From NCBI GenBank assembly GCA_022340185.1, contig JAJDOK010000044.1, positions 19,124 through 83,123 on the forward strand: a DNA stretch of 64,000 nucleotides, given 5' to 3'. This DNA comes from Salaquimonas sp. GTDB taxonomy: Bacteria > Pseudomonadota > Alphaproteobacteria > Rhizobiales > Rhizobiaceae. The position numbers and the translations under genes are program-made. Below are positions 43,555-53,296 of this stretch, in pieces. A model generated the notes under the pieces. It was not told the origin of the DNA and did not search any database. It saw only the letters and a program-made list of their open reading frames with translations. Numbering within the stretch: the first letter of the stretch is position 1; each line of letters opens with the position of its first letter.

Positions 43555-44037
43555 ATGCGCCCAGTGTTCTTGTTTGCCTGTGGGCTTGTCCTTGCCGGGA
43601 TGGTTGCGGGTTTCCCGGCGGCTGTGCTGGCGCAGAACGATCCGACGAGGATTCCCGCACCGCAACTATCCCCCGGGATCGTTGGCGAGGAGATTGTTGA
43701 CGAGGACAGCGCGCAGATGCGCTATTCGATGGTGCTGGTCAATGGCGGCATCGCCCTGCTCGACCGCAAGACCGGAACGATGGAATATTGCGCTGCGCAA
43801 TCCGGGCAAATCGTCTGCCGTCTCGCTGTCGAGGAACGCCAAGGCTATGAAGATGAGATTGCCCGCCTCGGCGCACGCGTCAAGCAGCTTGAAGACAAGC
43901 TGCCGCGCAAACCGGATGCAACTGCCGGGGAGGATCGTCGCCTGAACGAGGCCATGCGTCATGCTGGCCGCGCGCTGCGCCATATTTTCGATGCGGTCAA
44001 GGATTTGCGCACCGACATGGAAGGCGGCAAGGGTTAG
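43555..44037 (+). CDS. Exported coiled-coil hypothetical protein
   Basis: 160 residues. A signal peptide (V-F-L-F-A-C-G-L-V-L-A-G-M-V, cut near V-L-A-Q-N) precedes a compact region with two Cys (Y-C-A-A-Q and I-V-C-R-L). A charged coiled coil (E-D-E-I-A-R-L-G-A-R-V-K-Q-L-E) and a C-terminal helix follow. The ATG at 43555 has GGAG six bases upstream. I do not recognise the family. It ends overlapping the thioesterase gene tail to tail. Confidence 0.62.
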   Translation: MRPVFLFACGLVLAGMVAGFPAAVLAQNDPTRIPAPQLSPGIVGEEIVDEDSAQMRYSMVLVNGGIALLDRKTGTMEYCAAQSGQIVCRLAVEERQGYEDEIARLGARVKQLEDKLPRKPDATAGEDRRLNEAMRHAGRALRHIFDAVKDLRTDMEGGKG

Positions 44038-44903
44038 ATCTGCCTTGCCGCAAAATTGTCCCGTGCGAATTGCGGTATCGGCACCGCCCGGCGCGTTTCG
44101 AGATTCATCACCAGGCAGCGCAATTCTGATGCTGCCACAGGTTCACCGCTTGTCATTTCTTCGAGCTGGTGGCGCATCAGGAAGGTGTTCTCCTCCATCG
44201 TCTCGATCCATGAGACGAGCGCCAGTCCGGTTCCCGGTTCGATGCGTCTTAGCCGCGTCAGCTTGGTCTCGACCGCGACCCGGCCGTGCATGGTCCCTGT
44301 CAGCCATTCTGTGGTGATGCCGGCAAAGTTCCACACATGCGCCGCCGCATCCGTCAGTCGCGAAATGAGCGCATTGGACAGTATGTCGCCGTCCGGCCCG
44401 CTTTCGCCGATACGCGCCACCGTGCGGCTGGAGATCAGGGCCCGTCCCTGCTTTATCAGCGTACGCGTATCGACCGGTTGCGTCGGGCCGTAGCCGACGC
44501 CGCGCGGCAATGCCGGCGCGGCTTCATTCAGTCCGCAAACCGGCACGCCGTCGATCCGGTAGCCGGGCTGATCGAGCGCGGTCGCCGCCAGTTCGCCGCT
44601 GTCGGCGTCGCGCATGAGATGGACAACCGAACCCGCCGCCTCTCCCTCGCCCAGGATGGCCGAATGGATTATGGTCGATCGCGCCACATGCAGTTCGCGG
44701 TGATAGCGTACATGGCGAAGGATTGCCGTGCGTGCGCCAGGATTGGTTCCGCTCACCGCCAGTGCGAAGATTTCCGAAGCCTGCTGGAAGGCGCGGAAAT
44801 AGAACTGCACGTTCATATGCGCGTTCTCGTCGCAATCCCATGTGTTGACGAAGCCTCGATAGGTCTCGAGGAACGGCTCCCCGGGCGTTTTGATGACAGT
44901 CAT
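44034..44903 (-). CDS. Thioesterase family protein (hot-dog fold)
   Basis: 289 residues with two hot-dog-like halves. The first carries N-T-W-D-C-D-E-N-A-H-M-N-V-Q-F-Y, the catalytic-Asp region of 4HBT thioesterases; the second has A-H-V-W-N-F and R-V-A-V-E-T-K-L-T-R-L. Predicted to hydrolyse an acyl-CoA or carnitine-type thioester; substrate unknown. It lies 13 bases after the symporter stop on the other side, possibly in the same transcriptional direction. Confidence 0.78.
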   Translation of the reverse strand: MTVIKTPGEPFLETYRGFVNTWDCDENAHMNVQFYFRAFQQASEIFALAVSGTNPGARTAILRHVRYHRELHVARSTIIHSAILGEGEAAGSVVHLMRDADSGELAATALDQPGYRIDGVPVCGLNEAAPALPRGVGYGPTQPVDTRTLIKQGRALISSRTVARIGESGPDGDILSNALISRLTDAAAHVWNFAGITTEWLTGTMHGRVAVETKLTRLRRIEPGTGLALVSWIETMEENTFLMRHQLEEMTSGEPVAASELRCLVMNLETRRAVPIPQFARDNFAARQI

Positions 44904-44915
44904 GGGGTTTCCAGT

Positions 44916-46829
44916 TCACACTTCCAGTTCGCCTGCGAGTGCCTCGCTGTCGGGCCGCCGTATGGCGTCGATCGCCGCTGCATTGTCATGCCGTCCCGTC
45001 AAGTAGGAGGCGAGGACAAGTCCCGCGAGGGTGGCCGCCAGGGCATAGATCGCGGCGCTGACTGCCGGTGAAATGTCTTCAAGTCCAGGCACCGGTGGCA
45101 GGTCCTTGATTGGTATGCCGTACACGCTTGCCTCGCCGCCCTTCTCGAACCACGCTACCCAGGCCTGAACGGCCAGCACCGCACTGCCGGCACACATGCC
45201 TGCCATTGCACCGTAGGCGTTCATCCGGTCCCACCAGATCGCGCCGACGAGAATTGGGGCGATTATTCCGGCGCCGATTGCCAGTGCCCACATGAAAGTG
45301 TCGGCAGGAGGCCGCTCGAAGCCGATGGCGAGCCAGGCCGTGCCGGCAAGCACGGCAATGAGCCACAACCTTGCCCGGAACAGCATGGTCAGCGATTGCC
45401 GGTCCTTGCCTGATGCGCGCCGAAGCAAGCCGCCCGAAAGATTGGAGCCGATGGAAAACGCCGTCGCATTGGCGATGGCAAGAGTGCCGGCCAGCACGGC
45501 TGCTGCGATCAGCCCGCTGCCAATGCCGGGCATGGAAAAGATATCCGCCATGGCGAGGGTGATCGTTTCGGCCGAAAACCTGATGTCGGCCGGGCCGATG
45601 ACATAGTCCGGATTGCCGCCGCAGGCCGCGACGGCCTGTGCCGTGTCGTGCACGACCTTGCCACACAGGTGCGCCATGGGAAGCGAATTGAAAACCGATG
45701 CCTTGCCACTCCAGACGAGCAGCCAGGAAGCGCCGGTTTCTATTTCCTCGCTCGTCAGACCCAGAATGCCGCGATAGAGGAAAAGCTTGGTGAACGCAGC
45801 CAGAGCCGGCGCCGCGGCAAGCACCAAGGCTACCAGCAGGATCGCCCAGCCCGCCGTCTTGCGTGCACCGTCCGCGTCGCGAGATGCCGGGAAATGCCCC
45901 AGTACGAAAGGCATGGCGCAAAGCCCTGCCCCCAGGAACAGACACATCGCAATTGCTGCAGTCAGCGCATGATCAGCCGTCGCCACGCCATCGACCTGCC
46001 CGCCAAGGCGTGCGAATCCAAGCTGGGACAATTGCTGCTCGATATCGCCGACATCGCGCAGCGCGCCATGGCCGAAGAAAAGCTGCGGTACAGGAAACGT
46101 TCCAAGATCGATGCTGGCCCAGATCAGCGGCCCCAGATAGGCGGTCGCGAGAAAGGCGAAGATCACCGTGTTGACACGCAGCATGCCGCGCAGTCCGCCG
46201 GGCAGGATCGCCAGGCCGACAAGGACGGCGGCGAAGATGATCGCCATGCGCTGGTCGATGTCGAACAGCAGGTGGGCGAATTGGCCGGCGAGCCGCATCT
46301 GGCTCCACAAAATCAGGACACCGGCCGCCGCCACGACAAGCGCAAGGATGCCGCCCGCGGAGACGCTTTTGAAACGTCTGGCCACGAAATGTGCTGGTGT
46401 TGCCGCACCGCTTTTTCTCAGGAATGGCGCGATCATGAAGGCGCTGAGCGCCAGCGCGAGCATCGGACCGGTGATCCAGGCGATGGCAAGCGGCGAACCG
46501 CCGAAGAACTGGCCGGCGAGTGTGGCGACGGTCCAGCCTGTCAGCATGCTCGCCGACAGTGCCGTCGCGTTGACGGCCAGGCTTGCACCGCGCCGCGCCA
46601 CCATCCAGTCGGCAGGTGACATGGTACGCGCCTGGATGGCGGGAATCGCGATGCCGGCCACCAGCAGGATGCCGGCCATGACGAATACGATGTTCCTCGG
46701 CAGGCCTGCCTGCTCCGCCAGTATGACCAGGCCGGCGAAGATCAGCGTGCCCGCCGCCACGATCGGCCCTATCTGAGTTGCCCCTGACAGTACCCTGTCT
46801 TCGATCGGATTTGCCATTGCCTGCCGCAT
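44916..46829 (-). CDS. Sodium:solute symporter, large subunit (acetate/lactate-type)
   Basis: 637-residue SSS-family permease with thirteen to fourteen membrane helices. It has the ActP-like core L-S-A-S-M-L-T-G-W-T-V-A, and G-L-I-A-A-A-V-L-A-G-T-L-A-I-A-N-A. The C-terminal half carries helices typical of the VC_2705 subfamily that pairs with a DUF4212 small subunit. Likely imports acetate or another short monocarboxylate with Na+. The start at 46829 is eight bases after the small-subunit stop. The CrbS/CrbR-like genes beside it suggest regulation by external carboxylate. Confidence 0.85.
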   Translation of the reverse strand: MRQAMANPIEDRVLSGATQIGPIVAAGTLIFAGLVILAEQAGLPRNIVFVMAGILLVAGIAIPAIQARTMSPADWMVARRGASLAVNATALSASMLTGWTVATLAGQFFGGSPLAIAWITGPMLALALSAFMIAPFLRKSGAATPAHFVARRFKSVSAGGILALVVAAAGVLILWSQMRLAGQFAHLLFDIDQRMAIIFAAVLVGLAILPGGLRGMLRVNTVIFAFLATAYLGPLIWASIDLGTFPVPQLFFGHGALRDVGDIEQQLSQLGFARLGGQVDGVATADHALTAAIAMCLFLGAGLCAMPFVLGHFPASRDADGARKTAGWAILLVALVLAAAPALAAFTKLFLYRGILGLTSEEIETGASWLLVWSGKASVFNSLPMAHLCGKVVHDTAQAVAACGGNPDYVIGPADIRFSAETITLAMADIFSMPGIGSGLIAAAVLAGTLAIANATAFSIGSNLSGGLLRRASGKDRQSLTMLFRARLWLIAVLAGTAWLAIGFERPPADTFMWALAIGAGIIAPILVGAIWWDRMNAYGAMAGMCAGSAVLAVQAWVAWFEKGGEASVYGIPIKDLPPVPGLEDISPAVSAAIYALAATLAGLVLASYLTGRHDNAAAIDAIRRPDSEALAGELEV

Positions 46830-46836
46830 GCGCTTC

Positions 46837-47121
46837 TCAGCTCTCCCTGCCCGACAGGCCGGGCCGGCGGTCATTGAGCGCCTGCAACCTGGCCGACAGG
46901 AACACCAGACCGGCAAGCACAACCGGCAGGATCAGAACCGACAGGAGCAGGCCCAGGGGCATGGCGAGCAACAATATGTCAGTCAGCGTTGCATAGGCCG
47001 CGACGCCGCCGACCGCCGCCACAAGACAGGTAACCGCACCGGCCCAGGCGATCATGCGCGTCCTGTTCAACCAGCTATTCGGCCGGTTTCCGCTCCAGCC
47101 CTTTTGAAGACCAAGGTCCAA
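46837..47121 (-). CDS. DUF4212 sodium:solute symporter small subunit
   Basis: 94 residues with two membrane helices (M-I-A-W-A-G-A-V-T-C-L-V-A-A and I-L-L-L-A-M-P-L-G-L-L-L-S-V-L). Matches the small subunit that precedes VC_2705-type symporters. The N-terminal W-L-N-R-T-R is a variant of the family's W-R-x-N-L/R segment. It is read just ahead of the large subunit, with an 8-base gap to the chosen start. Confidence 0.82.
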   Translation of the reverse strand: MDLGLQKGWSGNRPNSWLNRTRMIAWAGAVTCLVAAVGGVAAYATLTDILLLAMPLGLLLSVLILPVVLAGLVFLSARLQALNDRRPGLSGRES

Positions 47122-47362
47122 GCGATTTCTCCCACATGGTCAAGATGTTCCGGCAAGGCTGCCGGACGACACGCTCTAGCTCGTGTACTCATAAGGGATT
47201 TGGAGCGTGGTTTGGACGAAAATTTGCCGCCCTGGCATTTGTTTTTTGCCTGCCTGCACCCGCTTGCTTGTGGGGCGGTGTCGCCGCTTGCAATTTGGCG
47301 ATGTGGCCCGGATAATTCGGCCGGACCCTCGGATACGGGTTGTGAGGAGGAAGAAGGCGATC
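47122..47362. promoter_or_regulatory. Divergent intergenic region between symporter and response regulator
   Basis: 241 bases with no gene. It must carry the promoters of the symporter pair and of the crbR-like regulator, and is the natural place for CrbR operators. I see no clear dyad. Confidence 0.4.
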
Positions 47363-48016
47363 ATGGGGCTGATTATCGTCGCGGACGACCATCCGCTGTT
47401 CCGCGACGCCTTGCGACAGGCCATCGATGCGCTTGCGTCGAGCCGGACCATCGAAACGGCCGGAGACATGGGTGAGGTGGAAAGACTCGCCGGCGATGCC
47501 GACGAAGTCGACCTCGTCCTGCTCGATCTGGCCATGCCGGGAAGCAAGGGACTTTCCGGTCTCATCCGCCTGCGCGCCCAGCATCCCGAAATCCCGGTGG
47601 TCGTCGTCTCTGCGACCGAGGATTCGGCCACGATCAGACGTGCGCTCGAACTGGGCGCCTCCGGCTTCATTCCCAAGTCCTCGGGCATGGCCGAAATCCG
47701 CGCGGCGGTCACGGCGGTTCTCGAAGGCGAGATATGGGCGCCCTCGTCCAATTCCGAACAGAACGAGGAAGATGTCGAATTTGCCGAACTGGCGGGTCGT
47801 CTGAAGACGCTGACGCCGCAGCAGGGCAAGGTCCTGGGAATGCTGGGCGAGGGGCTGCTCAACAAGCAGATAGCCTACGAGCTTGGCGTGTCGGAGGCGA
47901 CTGTCAAGGCGCATGTCTCCGCCGTCCTGCTGAAGCTCGGGGTCGAAAGCCGCACCCAGGCGGTCATCGTGCTCGGGCGACTGGGGCTGGCTGCCGGCGA
48001 GGAACTCGCGGGTTAG
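47363..48016 (+). CDS. LuxR-family response regulator (CrbR-like)
   Basis: 217 residues: a receiver domain (~1-120; acidic pocket A-D-D-H, phospho-acceptor D-L-V-L-L-D-L-A-M-P-G, Lys in I-P-K-S-S) and a C-terminal LuxR helix-turn-helix (~150-210; L-T-P-Q-Q-G-K-V-L-G-M-L, N-K-Q-I-A-Y-E-L-G-V-S-E-A-T-V-K). The ATG at 47363 follows a GGAGG-type site. It ends 30 bases from the end of the convergent hybrid kinase. In CrbS-CrbR systems this partner controls acetate-use genes. Confidence 0.86.
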   Translation: MGLIIVADDHPLFRDALRQAIDALASSRTIETAGDMGEVERLAGDADEVDLVLLDLAMPGSKGLSGLIRLRAQHPEIPVVVVSATEDSATIRRALELGASGFIPKSSGMAEIRAAVTAVLEGEIWAPSSNSEQNEEDVEFAELAGRLKTLTPQQGKVLGMLGEGLLNKQIAYELGVSEATVKAHVSAVLLKLGVESRTQAVIVLGRLGLAAGEELAG

Positions 48017-48046
48017 ACTTTCCGTCACCCCATTGCGGCAGTTCGC

Positions 48047-51000
48047 CTATTCTGCCGCTTCCCGGCTTGAATGGCCGATCGCCAGAACGGCCCGCAATGC
48101 GGCCGGCTTGACCGGCTTGTAGATAAGCTTGATGCCTTCCGTTTCCGCTTCGCCCCTGAGCGAGGGCGTGCGGTCCGCGGTGATCAGCACGCAGGGCAGA
48201 TCCAGTCCGAATGCCTGGCGCAGCGCATGTATCGCCTCGATGCCATTGCCCTTTTCCAGATGATAGTCGGCGAGCACGATCTGCGGCGACCTCTGCGCTG
48301 CCCTGAGTGTGGTGAACGCGCTTTCCAGATCGTGGGCGGCCGCGACCTCGCAGCCCCATTGCGTGAGCAGGCCGCTCATGCCTTCCAGGATTGAAAGATC
48401 GTTGTCGATGCACAGCACGAACAGTCCGTCGAGCTTCGAAGTTGTACGGGTTGCCGATCTTAGTGCCCTGGCGACGGCAGACGCTGTCTCCGGCTTCGCA
48501 CGCTCGACGGCGACGGCAAACCGCGTTCCCTTGCCGGGTGTCGAGAACATCGTCACCTCGATGTTGAGGACCCTGGCGATACGCTCGACGATCGACAGGC
48601 CCAGCCCCAGACCCGGCGCCTGGCGCACACCGTCGTCAAGCCGCCGGAATTCGGTGAAGATGACCTGACGATCATCGTCGGCAATGCCGATCCCGGTATC
48701 AAGGACTTCGACGACGATCGCACCCTGGCGTTGCCGGCAACCAACTAGGACACGGCCGGCAGGCATGTCCCTGGGCGTATATTTGATCGCATTGGAGATC
48801 AGGTTCTGAAGTAGCCGCCGCAGCAATGCCGGGTCCGAGCGCACCCAGGCGGACGAATGGACCATCTTCAACTCGAGACCGCGCTCACGGGCAAATGGCG
48901 CGAATTCGACCGCCATCTGCTCAAGAATGGTGTCGATGGGAAAGACGGAGATCTTGGTCTCCTGACGGCCGGTATCGAGCCTCGAGATCGCCAGAATGGC
49001 GCCCAGGATTTCCTCCACCGATTCAAGAGATTTGGCGATGTTGCCGGTAAGCGTGGCATTGCCGGTTTCCTCCATCCTCTCCTGCAGCGTGGAGACATAG
49101 AGCTTGGCGGCATTGAGCGGTTGCAGGATGTCGTGGCCGGCCGCCGCTAGGAATCGCGTCTTGCCGGCATTGGCGTCGTCGGCCGCCCTTGTCGCGCGCG
49201 CCAGTTCGCGGTTGGCCTCCACCAGTTCGCTGGTGCGTTCCTCGACGCGGCGCTCCAGCGTCTCGTTCGCCTCGCGCAGCGCTTCGGCAACGAGGATGCG
49301 CTCGGTGATGTCGTGCCAGGTCACGACCACACCGCCGCCGGGCATCGGGCTGGTGCGGATTTCGACGATGTGCTCGGATGCGGCCAGCGCCAGCAGCCAG
49401 GGTTCGTTCTGGTTGACGATCTTGTCGGCGAGTTCCCCGTCGCTCACGCCCTGTCTGGTCAGATCGTGGATCTCGGCGATTTGCCGCGCCACCTCGTTGA
49501 GCGGCGTACCGACCTGACCCACACTCGCCGGCAGGCCGAGCAGACGGCGAAAGCGCCGGTTCCAGAAGGCGAGTTTGAAATCGGCATCGAAGACCGAGAT
49601 CGCCTGGTCCATCTGGTCGAGCGCCGATTGCAATATGTCGCGGTTGTATTTCAGCGCTTCGGAAGCCTGGTCGAGCAGCTTGATGCTCGCCGGTGTCGTC
49701 GCCTCGAAGCGCTGAAGCAGCAGCGTGTGCACCAGCCGTGACGACGAGGCGCCGATGGCGCTCGCCAGCAATTGTTCGGAAAAGCGCAGCAGGCGCGGGT
49801 CGGCGGGATCGCCGTCCTTCGGCCGCTCACCGGTTTCGGTCCAATAGCTCTCGAAGGAACGCTGCGTGCGTCTCGTGCCGAGATAGCGCGCCACCGTGGC
49901 GATCAGTTCGCCGACATTGACCTTTGCCGCCGCACTCCTGCGTCCGATGATCAGCGGCTGGCCCCGGTCGACGAAGATCGCCGCCTGTGCGTTCTCGCTG
50001 GCGCTCGGCAGCCGCGACAGCGAGCCGATGACGAAAGCGAGCGTGTTGATCGCAAGGCTCCAGATCACGCCATTGGCGATCGGACTGATTTCGAAGCCGA
50101 GCAAGGCTTCGGGCTTCAGGATGCCGGAAGAATGCAGCCCCTGTTCGACCAGCCAGTGGTCGGGCGACAGCAGCGTCGGCATCAGCAGGGTGTAGGCCCA
50201 GACCGCGAAGCCGCAGACCATGCCGGCGATCGCGCCGCGCCCGTTTGCGCCCTGCCAGACGAGGCCGCCGAAAAAGGCCGGTGCAAGCTGGACGATCGCC
50301 GCGAACGAGACGAGGCCGATGGCCGCCAGCGCCTGGGTGTTGTCGGCGGTGCGGAAATAGGCATAGCCGAGGAACAGCAGCAGCACGATCGCCGTGCGGC
50401 GGATTTTCAGGATCAACTGCTCCATGTTTTCCGGCGCCCGCGCCCGGCCTTTCGCCTGACTGCGCAGGATGAAGGGCAGCACCAGATCGTTGGAGATCAT
50501 GATGGCGAGTGCCACGCAGGCGACGACCACCATCGCCGCACCCGCCGACAGGCCGCCGAGAAAGGCGAACAGCGAGATCAGGTCGTTGCCGGCCGAAGTC
50601 GGCAGGGTAAGCACGAAGAAGTCGGCATCCGCCGTTGTGCCGAACCGGACAAGCCCCGCCGCTGCGATCGGAATGACGAACAGATTGATGCCGATGAGAT
50701 AGGCTGGAAACAGCCAGCGCGCGCGTTTCAGTTCACGTTCGGAATGGTTTTCGACGACCGTGACATGGAACTGGCGCGGTAACAGAAGGAAGACGAGGAA
50801 ACTCAGCAGCGTCATGATGATGAAATTGCCGCTATCGAAGCCCTTGCCGATCATCGCCGCGATGCCGGGGTCGGCCAATGCCTTTTCGCGCAGATCGGCA
50901 AAGCCGCCGAACATGAAGAAGGTGACGAATACGCCGACGCACATGAAGGCGGCGATCTTGACCACTGATTCCACGGCGACCGCGAGCATCAGCCCGTCCT

Positions 51001-51565
51001 GGTGTTCGGTGGCGTCGGCATGGCGGGTGCCGAAGAGAACGGTGAATACCGCCAGCGTGATCGCGATCAGGATGGAAATCTCGCCAAGCGTCAGGAAATG
51101 CGTCTCGGGCACCAGGCTGTAATGTGAGATCAGCGTGACGACGGAGGTCGAGATCGCCTTCAGTTGCAGTGCGATATAGGGGATCGTGCCGATGACGGCG
51201 ATCAGCGTGGCCACACCTGCGACGTGGAGGCTCTTGCCATAGCGCGCGCCGAGGAAATCGGCCGCCGATGTGATGCGCTCCTCCTTCGACAATCGCACGA
51301 CACGCGCGACCAGCGGATAGCCGAGCATGATCATGATGACCGGCCCGATATAGATCGGCAGGAAGTTGAGCCCGCTGGAAGCGGCCAGTCCCACTGATCC
51401 GAAGAAGGTCCAGGTCGTGCAATAGATCGCCAGCGTGAAGGCATAGATGTTGGGCCGGCTGGCGATCTGCCTGCCGTGCCGGCGCTTGTCGCCATAGGAG
51501 GCGACGGCGAACAGCGCGAGAAGATACAGAAAGGCCGTGCCGATGACGGCCCAACCCTGCAGCAT
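48047..51565 (-). CDS. Hybrid sensor histidine kinase with SLC5 symporter domain (CrbS/NahK-like)
   Basis: 1172 residues. The N-terminal ~500 residues are a full SSS/SLC5 permease domain of about thirteen helices. A linker with a STAC-like region follows (~520-610), then a PAS domain (~655-770, [12 protein letters not shown]). HisKA has its His in [11 protein letters not shown] (~810), HATPase has [11 protein letters not shown] (~923) and D-T-G-I-G-I, and the C-terminal receiver has its Asp in V-L-A-D-Y-H-L-E (~1097). It probably senses a transported carboxylate and phosphorylates the LuxR-type regulator. Confidence 0.9.
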   Translation of the reverse strand: MLQGWAVIGTAFLYLLALFAVASYGDKRRHGRQIASRPNIYAFTLAIYCTTWTFFGSVGLAASSGLNFLPIYIGPVIMIMLGYPLVARVVRLSKEERITSAADFLGARYGKSLHVAGVATLIAVIGTIPYIALQLKAISTSVVTLISHYSLVPETHFLTLGEISILIAITLAVFTVLFGTRHADATEHQDGLMLAVAVESVVKIAAFMCVGVFVTFFMFGGFADLREKALADPGIAAMIGKGFDSGNFIIMTLLSFLVFLLLPRQFHVTVVENHSERELKRARWLFPAYLIGINLFVIPIAAAGLVRFGTTADADFFVLTLPTSAGNDLISLFAFLGGLSAGAAMVVVACVALAIMISNDLVLPFILRSQAKGRARAPENMEQLILKIRRTAIVLLLFLGYAYFRTADNTQALAAIGLVSFAAIVQLAPAFFGGLVWQGANGRGAIAGMVCGFAVWAYTLLMPTLLSPDHWLVEQGLHSSGILKPEALLGFEISPIANGVIWSLAINTLAFVIGSLSRLPSASENAQAAIFVDRGQPLIIGRRSAAAKVNVGELIATVARYLGTRRTQRSFESYWTETGERPKDGDPADPRLLRFSEQLLASAIGASSSRLVHTLLLQRFEATTPASIKLLDQASEALKYNRDILQSALDQMDQAISVFDADFKLAFWNRRFRRLLGLPASVGQVGTPLNEVARQIAEIHDLTRQGVSDGELADKIVNQNEPWLLALAASEHIVEIRTSPMPGGGVVVTWHDITERILVAEALREANETLERRVEERTSELVEANRELARATRAADDANAGKTRFLAAAGHDILQPLNAAKLYVSTLQERMEETGNATLTGNIAKSLESVEEILGAILAISRLDTGRQETKISVFPIDTILEQMAVEFAPFARERGLELKMVHSSAWVRSDPALLRRLLQNLISNAIKYTPRDMPAGRVLVGCRQRQGAIVVEVLDTGIGIADDDRQVIFTEFRRLDDGVRQAPGLGLGLSIVERIARVLNIEVTMFSTPGKGTRFAVAVERAKPETASAVARALRSATRTTSKLDGLFVLCIDNDLSILEGMSGLLTQWGCEVAAAHDLESAFTTLRAAQRSPQIVLADYHLEKGNGIEAIHALRQAFGLDLPCVLITADRTPSLRGEAETEGIKLIYKPVKPAALRAVLAIGHSSREAAE

Positions 51566-51770
51566 GCGTTTTTACTCCCCCGCGATCTCGAAAAGGGACC
51601 GCCTGGCGGCGATTTGGAGCACGAATCCGGCTCGGATGTCCAGTTTTCCACGCCTGAGCACTGCCTGTTCAGCAGGCGCTTTACCGCTCGTCAGGCGAAG
51701 CGTAGAAATCGGCATGGGGTCCGGACGGCGGACCGCAACGCGACGGGATGGCTTTTCAAAGGAGAGGGCA

Positions 51771-52187
51771 ATGTTTGCGGAGTTCAGGAAATTCATCATG
51801 CGCGGCAATGTCATGGACCTTGCCGTAGGCGTGATCATCGGAGCGGCCTTTGCGTCGATTGTCAGTTCGCTCACCGACGACATCATCATGCCGGTTATCG
51901 GCGTGATCGTTGGCGGGCTCGATTTTTCCAACTATTTTGTGGGACTGAGTTCCAGCGTCACCGCTGACACGCTCGAAGCCGCAAAGGAGCAGGGTGCCGT
52001 GCTCGCCTATGGCAGCTTCATTACGGCAGTCGTCAAGTTCCTGATTGTTGGCTGGGCGATCTTCATGATCGTCAAGGCGGTCAATCGCATCATGCCGCCG
52101 CCGCCCGCACCGCCCAAGCCCGGCCCGACCCCCGACCAGCAATTGCTGACCGAGATACGCGACCTGTTGGCCAATCAGGCAAAATAG
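51771..52187 (+). CDS. mscL: Large-conductance mechanosensitive channel
   Basis: 138 residues. The amphipathic N-terminal helix ([16 protein letters not shown]) leads into the pore helix [14 protein letters not shown] and D-D-I-I-M-P. A periplasmic loop, the second helix and the C-terminal P-P-P-P-A-P-P-K plus helix follow. It opens under membrane tension to release solutes during osmotic down-shock. AAGGAGAGGG precedes the ATG, a strong ribosome site. Confidence 0.95.
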   Translation: MFAEFRKFIMRGNVMDLAVGVIIGAAFASIVSSLTDDIIMPVIGVIVGGLDFSNYFVGLSSSVTADTLEAAKEQGAVLAYGSFITAVVKFLIVGWAIFMIVKAVNRIMPPPPAPPKPGPTPDQQLLTEIRDLLANQAK

Positions 52188-52308
52188 GCGCCGTACCGCA
52201 AGGGTTTCGTCCGGGGCAACGAATGGCTATAGGAAGTCTGCGCGAGCACCGCTTGCGCCGGTTTTCGCCGCATTGGTGGCTGCCGCCATACCAGCACGGC
52301 AATTCGAC

Positions 52309-52659
52309 ATGCAACGCATCATCGCCGCCTTTTTCAATTCGCTTGCCGGCGTCCGTTTCGGCCTGGTGCGTGAAGCCGCCCTGCGCGAGGAAATGGCGCT
52401 GCTGGTCCTCGGACTGATTGCCGGACCGTTCCTGACCCTCGACCCGTGGCGGCTGGCCGCATTGTGGGGTGTGCTCCTCGTCCTGCTGGCGGTCGAGTTC
52501 CTCAACACGGGATTGGAAAAGCTCGCCGACAAGGTCACCCGTGACAGCGACGATCTGGTGCGCATTGCCAAGGATTGCGGTTCGGCCGCCGTGCTGATGA
52601 TGCTGGTGCTGTCGGGCGGTGTTTGGGCCCTGGCGCTCTGGGAGCGGTTTTTTTCCTAA
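52309..52659 (+). CDS. dgkA: Diacylglycerol kinase
   Basis: 116 residues with three membrane helices. The DgkA signature is E-F-L-N-T-G-L-E-K-L-A-D-K-V and A-K-D-C-G-S-A-A-V-L, with the acidic catalytic residues present. It phosphorylates diacylglycerol from lipid or osmoregulated-glucan turnover to phosphatidate at the inner membrane. Start at 52309 gives the usual N-terminus; an upstream ATG at 52273 is possible. Confidence 0.9.
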   Translation: MQRIIAAFFNSLAGVRFGLVREAALREEMALLVLGLIAGPFLTLDPWRLAALWGVLLVLLAVEFLNTGLEKLADKVTRDSDDLVRIAKDCGSAAVLMMLVLSGGVWALALWERFFS

Positions 52660-52679
52660 AGCTTGAACAGCCTTGGTAC

Positions 52680-53051
52680 TTAGTTTCGTTGCGGCATGAA
52701 AGCGGCGAGGACGAGCGCCAGCCAGCCCGCCATCATCGTTATTCCGCCGCTCGGCGCGGCCATGGGAAACAGCCGGCCGTGGCCGAAGGCGACCAGCGTA
52801 AGGTCGACTGAAAACAGCGCTGTGCCGGCAATCAGCGCAAGGGTGGCCAGATGCAGCACGAAACCGCCCCTGCCGTGAAGCGCAAGCGCCAGCACCGCCG
52901 CCGCATGGGTGAGGCAGACGAGACCGACCGCGCCCATCAGGCCGGAACCGCCGTCCAGATGCGCGCCTGCCGCCGCTGCGGCGACACCGGCGAAGCCAAG
53001 CAAGCCGGCGGCGGCCAGTTCGATCCGGGTCAAACCTGTCGGTGCCGCCAT
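52680..53051 (-). CDS. DUF423 (YgdD-like) membrane protein
   Basis: 123 residues with four membrane helices and family features G-A-H-L near the first helix, the A-L-F-S-V-D-L turn and G-G-I-T-M-M-A-G-W near the end. Function unknown; widespread small inner-membrane protein. AAAGGAGCA precedes the ATG. Convergent with dgkA. Confidence 0.85.
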   Translation of the reverse strand: MAAPTGLTRIELAAAGLLGFAGVAAAAAGAHLDGGSGLMGAVGLVCLTHAAAVLALALHGRGGFVLHLATLALIAGTALFSVDLTLVAFGHGRLFPMAAPSGGITMMAGWLALVLAAFMPQRN

Positions 53052-53296
53052 TGCTCCTTTCTCCTTCGCGCTGCGTCCGGTCTATACAATGCGCTGGCAG
53101 GAACAGCGGCAATGCGGCATTTGGCAGCCCCAGGCCGGGTAAAGACCGAAAGAAGGCCAAACCGGCTGCACAGGCCTGACAATCTTCCGCGATTGGAGTA
53201 TCGCGTTTCAGCCAAACGACAAGTTTCATTTCCACGTGCCGGTCCCGGCATCCGCCGCACCCCACCGAAGGGCGGCAAATTCATCGAACAACCCGA

